Positions 22,607-31,067 of a DNA stretch of 64,000 nt are shown here, one piece after another (within the stretch, counting starts at the first letter, position 1; each line of letters begins with the position of its first letter). The translations under genes and the position numbers were made by a program. The stretch is from a bacterium 1XD21-13 (GTDB lineage: Bacteria; Bacillota; Clostridia; Lachnospirales; Lachnospiraceae). The stretch is from positions 124,001 through 188,000 of the forward strand of contig QZDX01000003.1 in the NCBI GenBank assembly GCA_009917555.1, in the 5' to 3' direction. The notes beneath the pieces are model-generated. The model was not told where the DNA came from. It made no database searches and worked only from the letters and a program-made list of their open reading frames with translations.

Positions 22607-24202
22607 TTACTCTGCTTGGGGCGTCCCCGCCGGGACACCTTCTTCCGCCTGAGGAGCCGCCTCCGGGACACCTTCCTCCGCCTGAGGCGGCAGCGGCTGA
22701 TTGGGATCTACCGGCAGTTCTGCCTCAGGCACATACTCTGTGCCCGGAAGATAGTAGCAAATGACAGGCGTATTCTTTTCCACATACCCATAGATTTCCT
22801 TTGCCACGGAATAGGGCAGATTGATGCAGCCGTGGGAGCCATTGGTCAGGTAGATGTTTTTCCCGAATTCTCTTCTCCAGGTGGCATCGTGCATGCCGAT
22901 GTTATTATTAAAGGGCATCCAGAAGGAGACGGGCGTCCGATAAGTTTCGCCTGTCAGGGTTGCGTCCCGCTGCTTATAGGTAAGCCCAAAGATGCCTCCA
23001 GGGGTGGTGTACCCGCGGGCTACATTGCCGGATACAAAATCAGATTCCAAAATGAGCTGGCCGTCCTTGTAGAGAAACAGATGCTGGGCCGTAAGGTTGA
23101 TCTCCACATAGGTATTCCCATAATCCGGCGTGTCATAGGAGGCTGCCGTCTGCCTGTAAACAGGAGTGCGCTCCCCGCTTTGGCCCTGTTCAATCATCTC
23201 AGTCAGCTCCGCCACCTCCTGATCCGTATCCATCCACCAGCCATAATCCCCATTTTTGATGGTGATTTCTGTTCCGTAGCTGGTTTGGAAGGTCCGGGGG
23301 CGAAATACGGTGTCATGCTTTTTGCGAAGAGAGGCCACATATTCCTCCACCTGGGCTTGGTCCAGGGTAATCTCATATCCGTCTACCTGAAGCCAGGTGC
23401 AGATGGTATCGCCGTCCAGAACCTCTTTTTCCGATCCGAAGGTGTAGGTAATGGCAGTTTCCGCATAGCTCTGGAGCTTGGCAAATGCGGCTTTTAGTTC
23501 CTCATTTTCCGCCGTGATCCCTGGCTCCTCATAGCAGCCGGCTTCGTCCAGGTTGACTTCCTTTTTAAGTTCCTTTATGGCGGTCGCAATGGTCTCCTGG
23601 GTTTTCTTGAGGCTGAGCTTATTCCCCACAACCTCCGGTACTATTTGAAATCCATGGCCTGGCTCGTAATCTGTTATGTATGCATCCTCCGGCGAAGTGA
23701 CAAAATCCTTGTCAAAGCCTTTTAGCTTCTGAATCTCGTCCTTGAGGGAAGCTTCATCATAGCTTATGGGATTTTCCAGAGTGTGGTCCTCCTCCTGACT
23801 GAGAAACCAAAGCCAATGGTTCTGATTTTCAAGGATTTCCTGAAAGGGCTCCGTGGAGGAGCAGGAAAGTCCGATGCTGCTTCCAAGGATTCCCTCCTCC
23901 AGAGTGGTTCCGTCAGCCTGCCGCTGGACCACGGGAAGGGAGTAATCCTTTATCTGGGCCTTCAGGTCCAAGATTGTCATTTTCGATACATCGATATCAT
24001 TGATGATTGTATGGTTTAGAAAATGATTTTGATAATAAAAAGCACCTGCCACATAAACGGCCAACAGGCAGAGCAGGGGCACGCCTAGGATCAGGGGCAG
24101 AATTGGGAAGCGCTTTTTGGGTACCTCAGGAGAGGAGGCTTTCGGTTCATTTGCAGTCTCTAAGGATTCATTGTCTTTTGCTTGTGTGAGTTCTGTGTCC
24201 AT
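22607..24202 (-). CDS. L,D-transpeptidase with peptidoglycan-binding-like domains
   Basis: 531-aa membrane-anchored cell-wall enzyme. It has an acidic cytoplasmic N-terminus, a signal anchor (residues about 33-57, PILPLILGVPLLCLLAVYVAGAF), two PF12229-type peptidoglycan-binding-like domains and a C-terminal YkuD domain. The catalytic signature SHGCINLPYS and the upstream His in NNNIGMHDATW are present, with Cys as the nucleophile forming 3-3 cross-links. A Pro/Glu/Ala tail holds an imperfect repeat (PQAEEGVPEAA, PQAEEGVPAGT). ATG 24202 is preceded by AAAAGGATG. It is a single gene, convergent with the phosphoesterase at 21799. Confidence 0.92.
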   Translation of the reverse strand: MDTELTQAKDNESLETANEPKASSPEVPKKRFPILPLILGVPLLCLLAVYVAGAFYYQNHFLNHTIINDIDVSKMTILDLKAQIKDYSLPVVQRQADGTTLEEGILGSSIGLSCSSTEPFQEILENQNHWLWFLSQEEDHTLENPISYDEASLKDEIQKLKGFDKDFVTSPEDAYITDYEPGHGFQIVPEVVGNKLSLKKTQETIATAIKELKKEVNLDEAGCYEEPGITAENEELKAAFAKLQSYAETAITYTFGSEKEVLDGDTICTWLQVDGYEITLDQAQVEEYVASLRKKHDTVFRPRTFQTSYGTEITIKNGDYGWWMDTDQEVAELTEMIEQGQSGERTPVYRQTAASYDTPDYGNTYVEINLTAQHLFLYKDGQLILESDFVSGNVARGYTTPGGIFGLTYKQRDATLTGETYRTPVSFWMPFNNNIGMHDATWRREFGKNIYLTNGSHGCINLPYSVAKEIYGYVEKNTPVICYYLPGTEYVPEAELPVDPNQPLPPQAEEGVPEAAPQAEEGVPAGTPQAE

Positions 24203-24299
24203 GGTTTCGACATCCTTTTAAACATGATTTTCGGAAACTGTTTGTAAGAAGAAACAGTCCCGTTTCTATAACTATAGTATACAGATTTTTTGGAAAAAG

Positions 24300-24529
24300 A
24301 CAACTGAGAGATTGGAATTATTCAGGCCGTCTTGAGAGCAGGACGAATCATAAGACAATCCAAAGAAAAAGCGCAAAACTTACAGCCCTTTTTGCTGTCA
24401 TAAGTATACTACTTTGACCCAGGGAGGCAAAAATAAATATCTTTATTTTCCTTTTTGGCTGTTCGCTCTTATTGCAATCATAATTGTATTCGGGGTAGGC
24501 TTGGGTATTCTTATATATTGATAAAACTC
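24300..24529. other. Intergenic region with a possible small membrane peptide
   Basis: From TTG 24414 a frame of 35 codons runs to TGA at 24519; its C-terminal half is a strongly hydrophobic helix (FPFWLFALIAIIIVFGVG). There is no good ribosome site at the right distance for TTG, although AGGGAGG lies inside the frame. It may be a small membrane protein or chance. Nothing else was recognised here. Confidence 0.25.
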
Positions 24530-24558
24530 TTGCATCTTTTCCAAAACAGCGTTATAAT
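24530..24558 (+). promoter_or_regulatory. Promoter for the DUF134 gene
   Basis: TTGCAT (24530-24535) and TATAAT (24553-24558) are separated by 17 bp, about 40 nt before ATG 24597. Confidence 0.65.
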
Positions 24559-24596
24559 ATTTTCGACATATAACGGAAACAATAGGGAGTGATACC

Positions 24597-25433
24597 ATGC
24601 CAAGACCAAGGCGCTGCAGGAGGATCTGCCGGGAGCCTGCTTATGAGAGCTTTATCCCCCAGGGGATTCCCTGCGGAGAGGAGATTGTTCTGAACCTAGA
24701 TGAATACGAGGTTATCCGTCTTGTGGATTTGGAGAAGCTGACTCATGAGCAGTGCGCCAGACAGATGGACATTTCCAGGACCACAGTGACGGAGATCTAC
24801 GAGACTGCCAGAGAAAAGCTGGCCGACAGTCTGGTGCATGGAAAAATACTCCGAATCGCCGGCGGGAATTATCGGTTCTGCGATGGTTCCGCTCTCCGTT
24901 ATTGCCAAAAAGTCTGTAGTAGACCTTTATGCACAGAGAACGTGTGCGGATCAAGGAAACACCCTACGGGTATACCTTTATGCACAGAGAACATGTGCGG
25001 ATCAAGGAAAGGAGAACATATTATGAGAATCGCAGTCACCTATGAAAACGGAGCAATCTTCCAGCATTTCGGCCACACGGAGCAGTTCAAGCTCTACGAC
25101 ATTGAGGATGGAAAGGTCACAGCAGAGAAGGTTGTGGATACCAACGGCCAGGGTCACGGAGCCCTGTCAGGCTTTCTTACCGAGGCAGGAGTAGATGCCC
25201 TTATCTGCGGCGGAATCGGCGGCGGAGCGCAGATGGCCTTGGCGGAAGCAGGGATCAAGCTGTACGGAGGCGTATCCGGCATGGCGGATGATGCCATCAA
25301 GGCATATCTGGCCGGAAATCTGGCTTTCAACCCCGATGTACACTGTGACCACCACGGACACGAGCATGGACATTCCTGCGGGGAGCATCACTGTGGGGAG
25401 AATAAGCATGGCTGTGCTGGGCATGGGGAGTAA
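24597..25433 (+). CDS. DUF134 (UPF0251) protein read in frame into a NifX/NafY-like domain
   Basis: One open frame of 278 aa joins two domains. Residues 1-98 are a UPF0251/DUF134 helix-turn-helix protein (MPRPRRCRRICREP...GIPCGEEIVLNLDEYEVIRLVD...QMDISRTTVTEIYETAREKLAD). Residues about 105-142 are the translated product of two 51-nt repeat units (PLCTENVCGSRK and PLCTENMCGSRK). Residues 143-278 are a dinitrogenase iron-molybdenum cofactor-binding (NifX/NafY) domain, MRIAVTYENGAIFQHFGHTEQFKLYDI, with a His/Cys-rich metal-binding tail. ATG 25023 has its own AAAGGAG, so two proteins may be made as well as, or instead of, a fusion. No nitrogenase genes are present; an iron-sulfur or metal-handling role is likelier. 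Confidence 0.75.
   Translation: MPRPRRCRRICREPAYESFIPQGIPCGEEIVLNLDEYEVIRLVDLEKLTHEQCARQMDISRTTVTEIYETAREKLADSLVHGKILRIAGGNYRFCDGSALRYCQKVCSRPLCTENVCGSRKHPTGIPLCTENMCGSRKGEHIMRIAVTYENGAIFQHFGHTEQFKLYDIEDGKVTAEKVVDTNGQGHGALSGFLTEAGVDALICGGIGGGAQMALAEAGIKLYGGVSGMADDAIKAYLAGNLAFNPDVHCDHHGHEHGHSCGEHHCGENKHGCAGHGE
24924..25014 (+). repeat. Two 51-nt hairpin units (family 2), copy 1
   Basis: Unit 1 begins at 24924 and unit 2 at 24975, exactly 51 nt apart. Each has CCTTTATGCACA, a loop, TGTGCGGATCAAGG; the linker ACACCC-TAC-GGGTAT forms a small hairpin. The same layout, with different stem bases that still pair, precedes dxr at 51077. Unit length is a multiple of three, and this copy is translated in frame. 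Confidence 0.8.
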
Positions 25434-25559
25434 GCGGTGAGTAAGAAAAACTTCCCCATCCCTCCGCTTTGTAATATAATAAAATAGTGTATCACCTCTA
25501 TGCCCAAAAATCATCCACATCCTAAAGAAAAGAGGCGACGCACAGGGGGAGGCTTTCTC

Positions 25560-26915
25560 ATGTCAAATAACACCACAGTAAAACACGACTTCACAAAGGG
25601 CTCCATGGCCGCCGGCATTGTGCGCCTGGCTCTGCCTATGATCCTGGCCCAGCTTGTGAATGTCCTCTATAATATCGTAGACCGCATGTACTTAGGCCAC
25701 ATGCCGGGGGACGGTCGTCTTGCCCTCACCGGCGTAGGGGTGGCATTTCCCATTATCACCATCATCAACGCTTTTTCCAATCTGTGCGGAAGTGGCGGCG
25801 CTCCTTTATGTTCCATTGAGCGGGGCAGGGGAGACGAAAAAAAGGCCGAGGAGATTATGGGAAATTCCCTTACTCTGCTCCTGATCTTCGGTATCCTCCT
25901 GACCATTGCGGGTTATCTTCTGAAAACACCTCTTTTGTACCTTTTCGGTGCCAGTGATGAGACCATTCCCTATGCCAACGCCTATATGGATGTGTACCTG
26001 GCAGGCAATGTCTTTGTTATGCTGGGCCTGGGGATGAATCCCTTTATTGAATCCCAGGGCTTTGCACGGACAGGAATGCTCACCGTAGTCATAGGAGCCC
26101 TGTTAAATCTCATTCTGGACCCTGTTTTTATCTTCGGTCTGGGACTTGGAGTGCAGGGAGCCGCAGCCGCCACCATCCTTTCCCAGTTTGTGTCGGCTAT
26201 CTGGGTCTTGAGCTTCCTGGGAGGTAAAAAAGCCATTCTTCGCCTGTGTCTGTCCACTCTGCGTCTAAAAGCAGATCTGGTCAAGCCGATTCTGGCCCTG
26301 GGGCTTTCCGGCTTTACCATGTCTGTTACCAACAGCTTGGTGCAGATTTTCTGCAATGCCTCTCTCCAATTCTATGGAGGGGATCTCTATGTGGGCGCTA
26401 TGACCATCATCTACTCTGTCCGTGAGGTGGTGCAGATGCCCATGCAGGGCTTTACTCAGGGGGCTCAGCCTGTGTTGGGTTATAACTATGGAGCCCAGGA
26501 AAATCATCGGGTAAAGGAGGGAATCCGCTTCATCCGCAGGGTAACTCTCCTGTATGCACTGATTGTCTGGGCGGTTCTTCTACTATTTCCGCAGACAGTG
26601 GTCCGGCTGTTCAACGGGGAGCCGGAGCTTTTGGAGGTGTCTGCTATTTCCATGCGCTGGCATTTTGTCCTGTTCTTCTTTATGGCGTTCCAGTATGTAG
26701 GCCAGACCGTATTTGTGAGCCTTGGAAAAGCAAAGCAGGCCGTGTTCTTTTCCCTATTCCGCAAGGCCATTCTGGGGGTACCGCTGATTCTGCTTCTTCC
26801 GCACCTTTGGGGCCTGGGAATCTACGGTGTCCTGGCGGCAGAGCCGGTGACGAATATTGTGGGAGGCTTGGCCTGTTACTTTACTATGGTAGCTGTTGTT
26901 TGGAAGCATCTGTAG
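25560..26915 (+). CDS. MATE family efflux transporter
   Basis: 451-aa antiporter with about twelve membrane helices, in the clostridial MepA/DinF-like group: RLALPMILAQLVNVLYNIVDRMYLGHMPGDGRLALTGVGVAFP at the N-terminus, the second-half signature QGFTQGAQPVLGYNYGAQENHRVKEGI, and an intact C-terminus. ATG 25560 is chosen because GGGGGAGG lies 8 nt upstream; an open extension to 25500 is basic and lacks a ribosome site. Its last 32 bp overlap the 3' end of the convergent HAD gene. The substrate is unknown; drug or flavin export are both possible in the family. No regulator gene adjoins it. Confidence 0.9.
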   Translation: MSNNTTVKHDFTKGSMAAGIVRLALPMILAQLVNVLYNIVDRMYLGHMPGDGRLALTGVGVAFPIITIINAFSNLCGSGGAPLCSIERGRGDEKKAEEIMGNSLTLLLIFGILLTIAGYLLKTPLLYLFGASDETIPYANAYMDVYLAGNVFVMLGLGMNPFIESQGFARTGMLTVVIGALLNLILDPVFIFGLGLGVQGAAAATILSQFVSAIWVLSFLGGKKAILRLCLSTLRLKADLVKPILALGLSGFTMSVTNSLVQIFCNASLQFYGGDLYVGAMTIIYSVREVVQMPMQGFTQGAQPVLGYNYGAQENHRVKEGIRFIRRVTLLYALIVWAVLLLFPQTVVRLFNGEPELLEVSAISMRWHFVLFFFMAFQYVGQTVFVSLGKAKQAVFFSLFRKAILGVPLILLLPHLWGLGIYGVLAAEPVTNIVGGLACYFTMVAVVWKHL

Positions 26916-27717
26916 TCAGCCATGTGTGGATGGCATAAGCGATTCCGTCCTCATTGTTGGATAAGGTAATTCTGTCGGCGGCGTTTTTAACCGCTGTCTC
27001 GGCATTTCCCATGGCAATGCCGAGCCCCGCAGCCTGCAGCATAGGAATATCATTTTCCGAATCGCCGAAAGCCGCTGTGTCAGCAAGGTCAATTCCCATA
27101 TGGGTGCAGATGTCACTCAGACCCTTTCCCTTATTAATTTCTGCAGGAATGATTTCCAGATAAAAGGGCGCTGTCCGCACAACGATCAGGTTATCGTCCA
27201 GATGGGCGGCGATGGTATTCTGTATCTCAAAAATGTTGGAGGGATCTACGGACAGTAACAGCTTTATGGGTGAAAAATGCAGGAAATCGGCAAGATTACC
27301 GACCTTTGTACACTCCATATGATTGTTTTTGCACTCGTATTCCACCTTGTAGCCCTGTTCGTCTGTTACATAAAACTGTGCACCATCATCAAGAATGACG
27401 GTTACCGGCAGAGTCTCAAGAAAGCGCAGAAGCTCTCTTGTCTTTTCCTCATCCATATGAATTTCAGAGAGAATCTCACCGTTCGAAGCCTGAACAATTT
27501 TCCCGCCATTATAAGCCATCAGAATTCCCTGATGCTTCTCAAGACGCATTACCTCTGCGGTCTCATAAAGACCGGGAGTTGGCCTGGCGGAGGCCAGCAC
27601 CAGGCGCACGCCTTTTTCCTGAATTTCAAGAAGAGTGTCTCTGGTATTTGGTGTGATTTTCTTGTGATCATCCGTTAAAGTGTCGTCAATGTCTAAGGCT
27701 ATCAGCTTTAAATTCAT
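26884..27717 (-). CDS. Cof-type HAD-IIB phosphatase
   Basis: 277-aa cytoplasmic sugar-phosphate phosphatase-like protein. HAD motif I is ALDIDDTLTDD (residues 6-16), motif II VLASARP, motif III the Lys in NKGKGLSD and motif IV AFGDSENDIPML; the C2-type cap lies between motifs II and III. Substrates in this group are hexose phosphates, phosphorylated cofactors or flavin mononucleotide. ATG 27717 follows AAAGGA by 8 nt; an open extension to 27834 covers the promoter region and is rejected. It overlaps the convergent MATE gene by 32 bp. Confidence 0.9.
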   Translation of the reverse strand: MNLKLIALDIDDTLTDDHKKITPNTRDTLLEIQEKGVRLVLASARPTPGLYETAEVMRLEKHQGILMAYNGGKIVQASNGEILSEIHMDEEKTRELLRFLETLPVTVILDDGAQFYVTDEQGYKVEYECKNNHMECTKVGNLADFLHFSPIKLLLSVDPSNIFEIQNTIAAHLDDNLIVVRTAPFYLEIIPAEINKGKGLSDICTHMGIDLADTAAFGDSENDIPMLQAAGLGIAMGNAETAVKNAADRITLSNNEDGIAYAIHTWLTTDASKQQLP

Positions 27718-27846
27718 ATTATCATCCTTTCGGGCAGAGTTGTTCAGATTTGCTTTTTCAGGATACCATAAAAACTGCTTTTGGAAAAGAGAAAATAAAG
27801 TATTCACAGGAATATTAGCGCCGATAATATCCATAATATGTAAAAA

Positions 27847-27902
27847 TAGTTACTGTATAGTAACTAAAAATAATTGAATTCTGGCTGTTGAGGTATTATA
27901 AT
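27847..27902 (+). promoter_or_regulatory. Operator dyad and promoter for the small-protein/GNAT pair
   Basis: A perfect inverted repeat TAGTTACT-GTAT-AGTAACTA (27847-27866) lies just upstream of TTGAAT (27874-27879) and TATAAT (27897-27902), which are 17 bp apart. The dyad fits a repressor or activator site between this gene pair and the divergent HAD gene; the regulator is not identified. Confidence 0.6.
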
Positions 27903-27938
27903 ATGGACAACAAAAAGAAAGGAAAAGAGGAGGATGTT

Positions 27939-28061
27939 ATGTCAATAATAAAACCAATACAAGCAACCCCCGAATTAAGCGGTAAGGATGCGGCAGATGT
28001 ATTGTTACAGACAAGTACAAAGCCAACAGAAAAAGCAATGAAAAAATTATATGCTGTGTAA
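27939..28061 (+). CDS. Small protein, possible antitoxin of the adjacent GNAT protein
   Basis: 40-aa reading frame, MSIIKPIQATPELSGKDAAD..., with AGGAGG about 6 nt upstream of ATG 27939 and a good promoter. Short proteins with the pattern IxPI-x-TP-x-L-x-GKDA followed by a KPSxxA-like segment are, to my knowledge, found directly before GNAT-fold genes and resemble type II antitoxin N-terminal or binding regions. This frame ends at AMKKLYAV, which may be shorter than relatives, so a truncation is possible. The pairing rests on position (24 bp apart) and motif memory, not on a search. Confidence 0.5.
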   Translation: MSIIKPIQATPELSGKDAADVLLQTSTKPTEKAMKKLYAV

Positions 28062-28085
28062 TGTCCTTACCAGTATACGTAAAGC

Positions 28086-28667
28086 ATGAGTTATTTAACA
28101 GAACAAGATATAGTAGAGATTCAGAATTCTGTGAGACTATTGTCAATCAATGAAATGGATGATATCTTACATTATTCATTTGACAGCCACATTTCGGAGT
28201 ATAATGAATTCTTAACAATCGCCCGGCACTTTTATGATTTGAACATAAGTAAATCTTTTCTGCTTCTACATAGAAAAACAGATGGACTCCTGGCCTATAT
28301 GACGCTCTTAGCCGATTCCATTAAACTGACAAATGAAGAAAAAGAATTACACAGTATAGGTAATGTTCCATATGCTTCCATTCCGGCGCTGAAAGTTGGC
28401 AAGCTGGCAGTAAATAAAGAATTAACGAGGGAAGCACAGAGAAAAGGTTATGGTTCCTTTTTGCTGGAAATGGCCAGAGCCTTTGCCTTTGAGATGAATG
28501 AGATGGGGATAGCATGCAGATTTATTACCATAAATGCAGATATTGAATATGAACCTGACACCCCTCAATTTTACAAGAAAAATGGTTTTGTTGAGAATTT
28601 AAACAATAAACGGAAAAATCCAAAACATACAATCAGTATGCGAAAAGATATTTTTGAAGAAGATTAA
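28086..28667 (+). CDS. GNAT-fold acetyltransferase, possible toxin-like
   Basis: 193-aa protein. The acetyl-CoA site is visible in ALKVGKLAVNKELTREAQRKGYGSFLLEMARAFA (beta-4 and the Q/RxxGxG/A-type loop, here RKGYGS), and a late motif CRFITINADIEYEPDTPQFYKKNGF supplies the Tyr that often acts as general acid. The N-terminal 60 residues are acidic and helical. The arrangement small protein then GNAT resembles tRNA-acetylating toxin pairs, but plain metabolic GNATs look alike. The ribosome site is weak, suggesting low or coupled translation from the gene at 27939. Confidence 0.65.
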   Translation: MSYLTEQDIVEIQNSVRLLSINEMDDILHYSFDSHISEYNEFLTIARHFYDLNISKSFLLLHRKTDGLLAYMTLLADSIKLTNEEKELHSIGNVPYASIPALKVGKLAVNKELTREAQRKGYGSFLLEMARAFAFEMNEMGIACRFITINADIEYEPDTPQFYKKNGFVENLNNKRKNPKHTISMRKDIFEED

Positions 28668-28716
28668 GAGTAATGTACTTGCCATAACCCCAAAAGTTGT
28701 GTACAATTTGAAAGGA

Positions 28717-28758
28717 TGCACAGGCATGCCCTTACACTCACAGGGCAGCGGCCATGCA
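28717..28758 (+). promoter_or_regulatory. Leader hairpin of the flavodiiron gene
   Basis: TGCA-CA-GGC-A-TGCCC (28717-28731) pairs with GGGCA-GCG-GCC-A-TGCA (28743-28758), leaving small internal loops. It ends about 30 nt before the start codon at 28790. No T-run follows, so it is not a plain terminator. Confidence 0.4.
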
Positions 28759-28789
28759 GAAGAATAAAAAGAATCAGAGGATAAGCAAA

Positions 28790-29953
28790 ATGAAAAATCA
28801 AATCACAGATTCCGTATATTATGTAGGCGTAGATGACAAGACCATAGACCTGTTCGAGAGCCAGTACGTAGTGCCAAATGGCGTATCCTACAACTCCTAT
28901 GTGATCCTGGACGAAAAAACCGCTATCCTGGATACCGTAGACCCAAGGGCAGGAGAGCAATGGCTCGCCAACCTGGAGGAAGTTTTAGAGGGACAGGCCC
29001 CGGACTACCTGGTGGTATCCCATCTGGAGCCCGATCATGCGGGCAACATTGGAAAGCTGGCGGAAAAATATCCCCAGATGAAGCTGGTAGGCAATCCCAA
29101 AACCTTTACCATGCTTCCCCAGTTTTTTGAGATGGATCTGACCGACCGCTGTGTAACAGTAAAGGAGGGGGACACCCTAAGCCTGGGAGAACACATCCTC
29201 ACCTTTGTCATGGCTCCCATGGTGCACTGGCCGGAGGTTATGGTGGCTTATGACTCCAAGGACAAGATCCTCTTTTCCGCTGACGGCTTCGGCAAGTTCG
29301 GAGCCCTGGACGTAAGGGAGGACTGGGCGGACGAGGCCAGACGCTACTACATCAATATTGTTGGAAAATACGGCGCACAGGTCCAGGCTCTTCTGAAAAA
29401 GGCCGCCGGTCTGGATATTTCCATGATTTGCCCCCTGCATGGCCCGATTTTGAAAGAAAATCTGGGTTATTATCTGGAAAAATATCAGACCTGGAGCAGC
29501 TATGAGCCGGAGGAGGCAGGAGTTGTCGTTGCCTACGCATCCATCCACGGCAACACGGCAAAGGCCGCAAAGGAGCTGGCCCGTATGCTGGAGGAGAGAA
29601 CAGAGGCGCCGGTTAAGGTGTACGATCTGGCAAGAGCCGATATGCCGACAGTAGTTGCCGAAGCTTTCCGCTATGACCGCCTGGTGCTGGCAGCGGCAAG
29701 CTATGACGGTGGAGTGTTCCCCTGCATGGAGGATTTTCTTCATCACCTGAGGGCAAAGACCTACCGGAACCGTAAGGTTGCCCTCCTGGAAAATGGAACC
29801 TGGGCCCCATCCGCAGCCCGCATTATGCGGGGCATCCTGGATGAGATGAAAAATCTCACCATCTGCGAACCCGTAGTTACCATCCGCTCTACTATGAAAG
29901 AGACGGACAAGGAGGCTATGGAGGCGCTGGCGGATGCGGTATTGGGTGAGTAG
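28790..29953 (+). CDS. Flavodiiron protein (FprA family A-type flavoprotein)
   Basis: 387-aa cytoplasmic O2- or NO-reducing enzyme that protects anaerobes. The N-terminal metallo-beta-lactamase-like domain carries the diiron ligands: HLEPDHAGN (H-x-E-x-D-H), the later MVHWPEVMVAY and ADGFGKFGA, and PLHGPILKE. The C-terminal flavodoxin domain begins at about residue 254 (GVVVAYASIHGNTAKAAKELA), where FMN binds at SIHGNT; a later loop is AASYDGGVFP. Electrons would come from rubredoxin or a related carrier not seen here. ATG 28790 is preferred over ATG 28754, which lies inside the leader hairpin. A terminator follows at 30019. Confidence 0.95.
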   Translation: MKNQITDSVYYVGVDDKTIDLFESQYVVPNGVSYNSYVILDEKTAILDTVDPRAGEQWLANLEEVLEGQAPDYLVVSHLEPDHAGNIGKLAEKYPQMKLVGNPKTFTMLPQFFEMDLTDRCVTVKEGDTLSLGEHILTFVMAPMVHWPEVMVAYDSKDKILFSADGFGKFGALDVREDWADEARRYYINIVGKYGAQVQALLKKAAGLDISMICPLHGPILKENLGYYLEKYQTWSSYEPEEAGVVVAYASIHGNTAKAAKELARMLEERTEAPVKVYDLARADMPTVVAEAFRYDRLVLAAASYDGGVFPCMEDFLHHLRAKTYRNRKVALLENGTWAPSAARIMRGILDEMKNLTICEPVVTIRSTMKETDKEAMEALADAVLGE

Positions 29954-30018
29954 TGTTTTAAGCAAAGTGACAGAAGAAATGTCTTTGTAACACGGACAAA
30001 TGTCTTTTGCAAGAGGAG

Positions 30019-30054
30019 AGAGTGGGAAGCATCACGGCAGGCTTCCCTCTCTTT
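30019..30054 (+). terminator. Terminator after the flavodiiron gene
   Basis: AGAG-T-GGGAAGC (30019-30030) pairs with GCTTCCC-T-CTCT (30041-30052), with one mismatch, followed by TT and an AT-rich stretch. The T-run is short. Confidence 0.5.
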
Positions 30055-30105
30055 ATAATAGGAAGAAACACCTAAGATTTGATAGAGCCAGGGGACGAAA
30101 AAAGC

Positions 30106-31059
30106 ATGGGAAAAGGGAGAAAGAGGAAACAAAAGCGGCAGCAGGGTAAATAGCTGAAATTCGGGCTGGTACTGGTAGTTCTTACTCTTCTTATGGCCTT
30201 TTGGGAGCATTTGCCCAGGGAATTGACGGATGCCCTCTCCGAGTATGCTTTGGGTACGTTTCAAGAGGGCTCCGGGTTGGAGGTGCACTATCTGGATGTG
30301 GGCCAGGGAGATTGCACACTGATTCTCTGTGACGGACACGCCATGCTCATTGACGCAGGGGACAATGACAAGGGAACCGCCGTACAGAGCTATCTGGAAA
30401 GCCAGGGAGTGACCGCCCTGGATTACGTGATCGGCACCCACCCGGATGCGGATCACATCGGCGGCCTGGATGTGATCCTCTACAAGTTCGATTGCAGCAT
30501 CGTTATCATGCCGGACTTTGCCAAGGACACCCGGACCTACGATGATGTCATTCAGACTATGAAGCAGAAGCGGTACAAAAACACCCTGCCCGAAGTGGGA
30601 GAGGTCTACGAGCTTGGAGATGCCGTATTTACCATTGTAGCGCCCAATGGGGGATACGGGGACAGTGCCAACGACTATTCCGTGGGAATACTTCTTCAGC
30701 ATGGAGAGAACCGCTTCCTTTTCACCGGAGATGCGGAGGAAGCCTCCGAGGCCGACATGCTGAAAAATGGTATCGAACTGAAAGCCGATGTTTTCAAGGC
30801 GGCACACCACGGCAGCCGGACCGCCAACACGGAGGATTTCCTGAATGCGGTGGAGCCGGACTATGTGGTCATAAGCTGTGGGCAGGACAACAGCTACGGG
30901 CATCCCCATGCGGAGGTCATGAACCGCCTGCGTGCCATGGGAGCTTCCGCATTTCGGACAGATGAGCAGGGGACCATCGTAGCCCGCTCCGACGGAACAG
31001 AGATCACGTTCAACATGTCACCGGACGAAAGCTGGAGAGCGGGAGAGCCCAGAAATTAA
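30106..31059 (+). CDS. ComEC/Rec2-related metallo-beta-lactamase-fold protein with an amber stop in its anchor
   Basis: From residue about 48 to the end it is a full beta-lactamase-fold hydrolase of the ComEC-associated group: LDVGQGDCTLI, GTHPDADHIGGLD (H-x-H-x-D-H-like metal site), FTGDAEEASE and AAHHGSRTANT, ending ISCGQDNSYGHPH. Such secreted proteins may degrade nucleic acids or nucleotides. The natural start appears to be ATG 30106 (basic MGKGRKRKQKRQQGK), but codon 16 (30151-30153) is TAG; after it the frame continues LKFGLVLVVLTLLMAFWEHLP, a signal-anchor. If the stop is real, translation may restart at ATG 30193 without the anchor, or the amber is read through. The body shows no other defect. 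Confidence 0.8.
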
Positions 31060-31067
31060 AAATAACA

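Noticed and set aside
24924-25014. CRISPR-like array
   Set aside because: Only two units, no unique spacers between identical repeats, and the units are themselves hairpins placed before a start codon. No cas genes are present.
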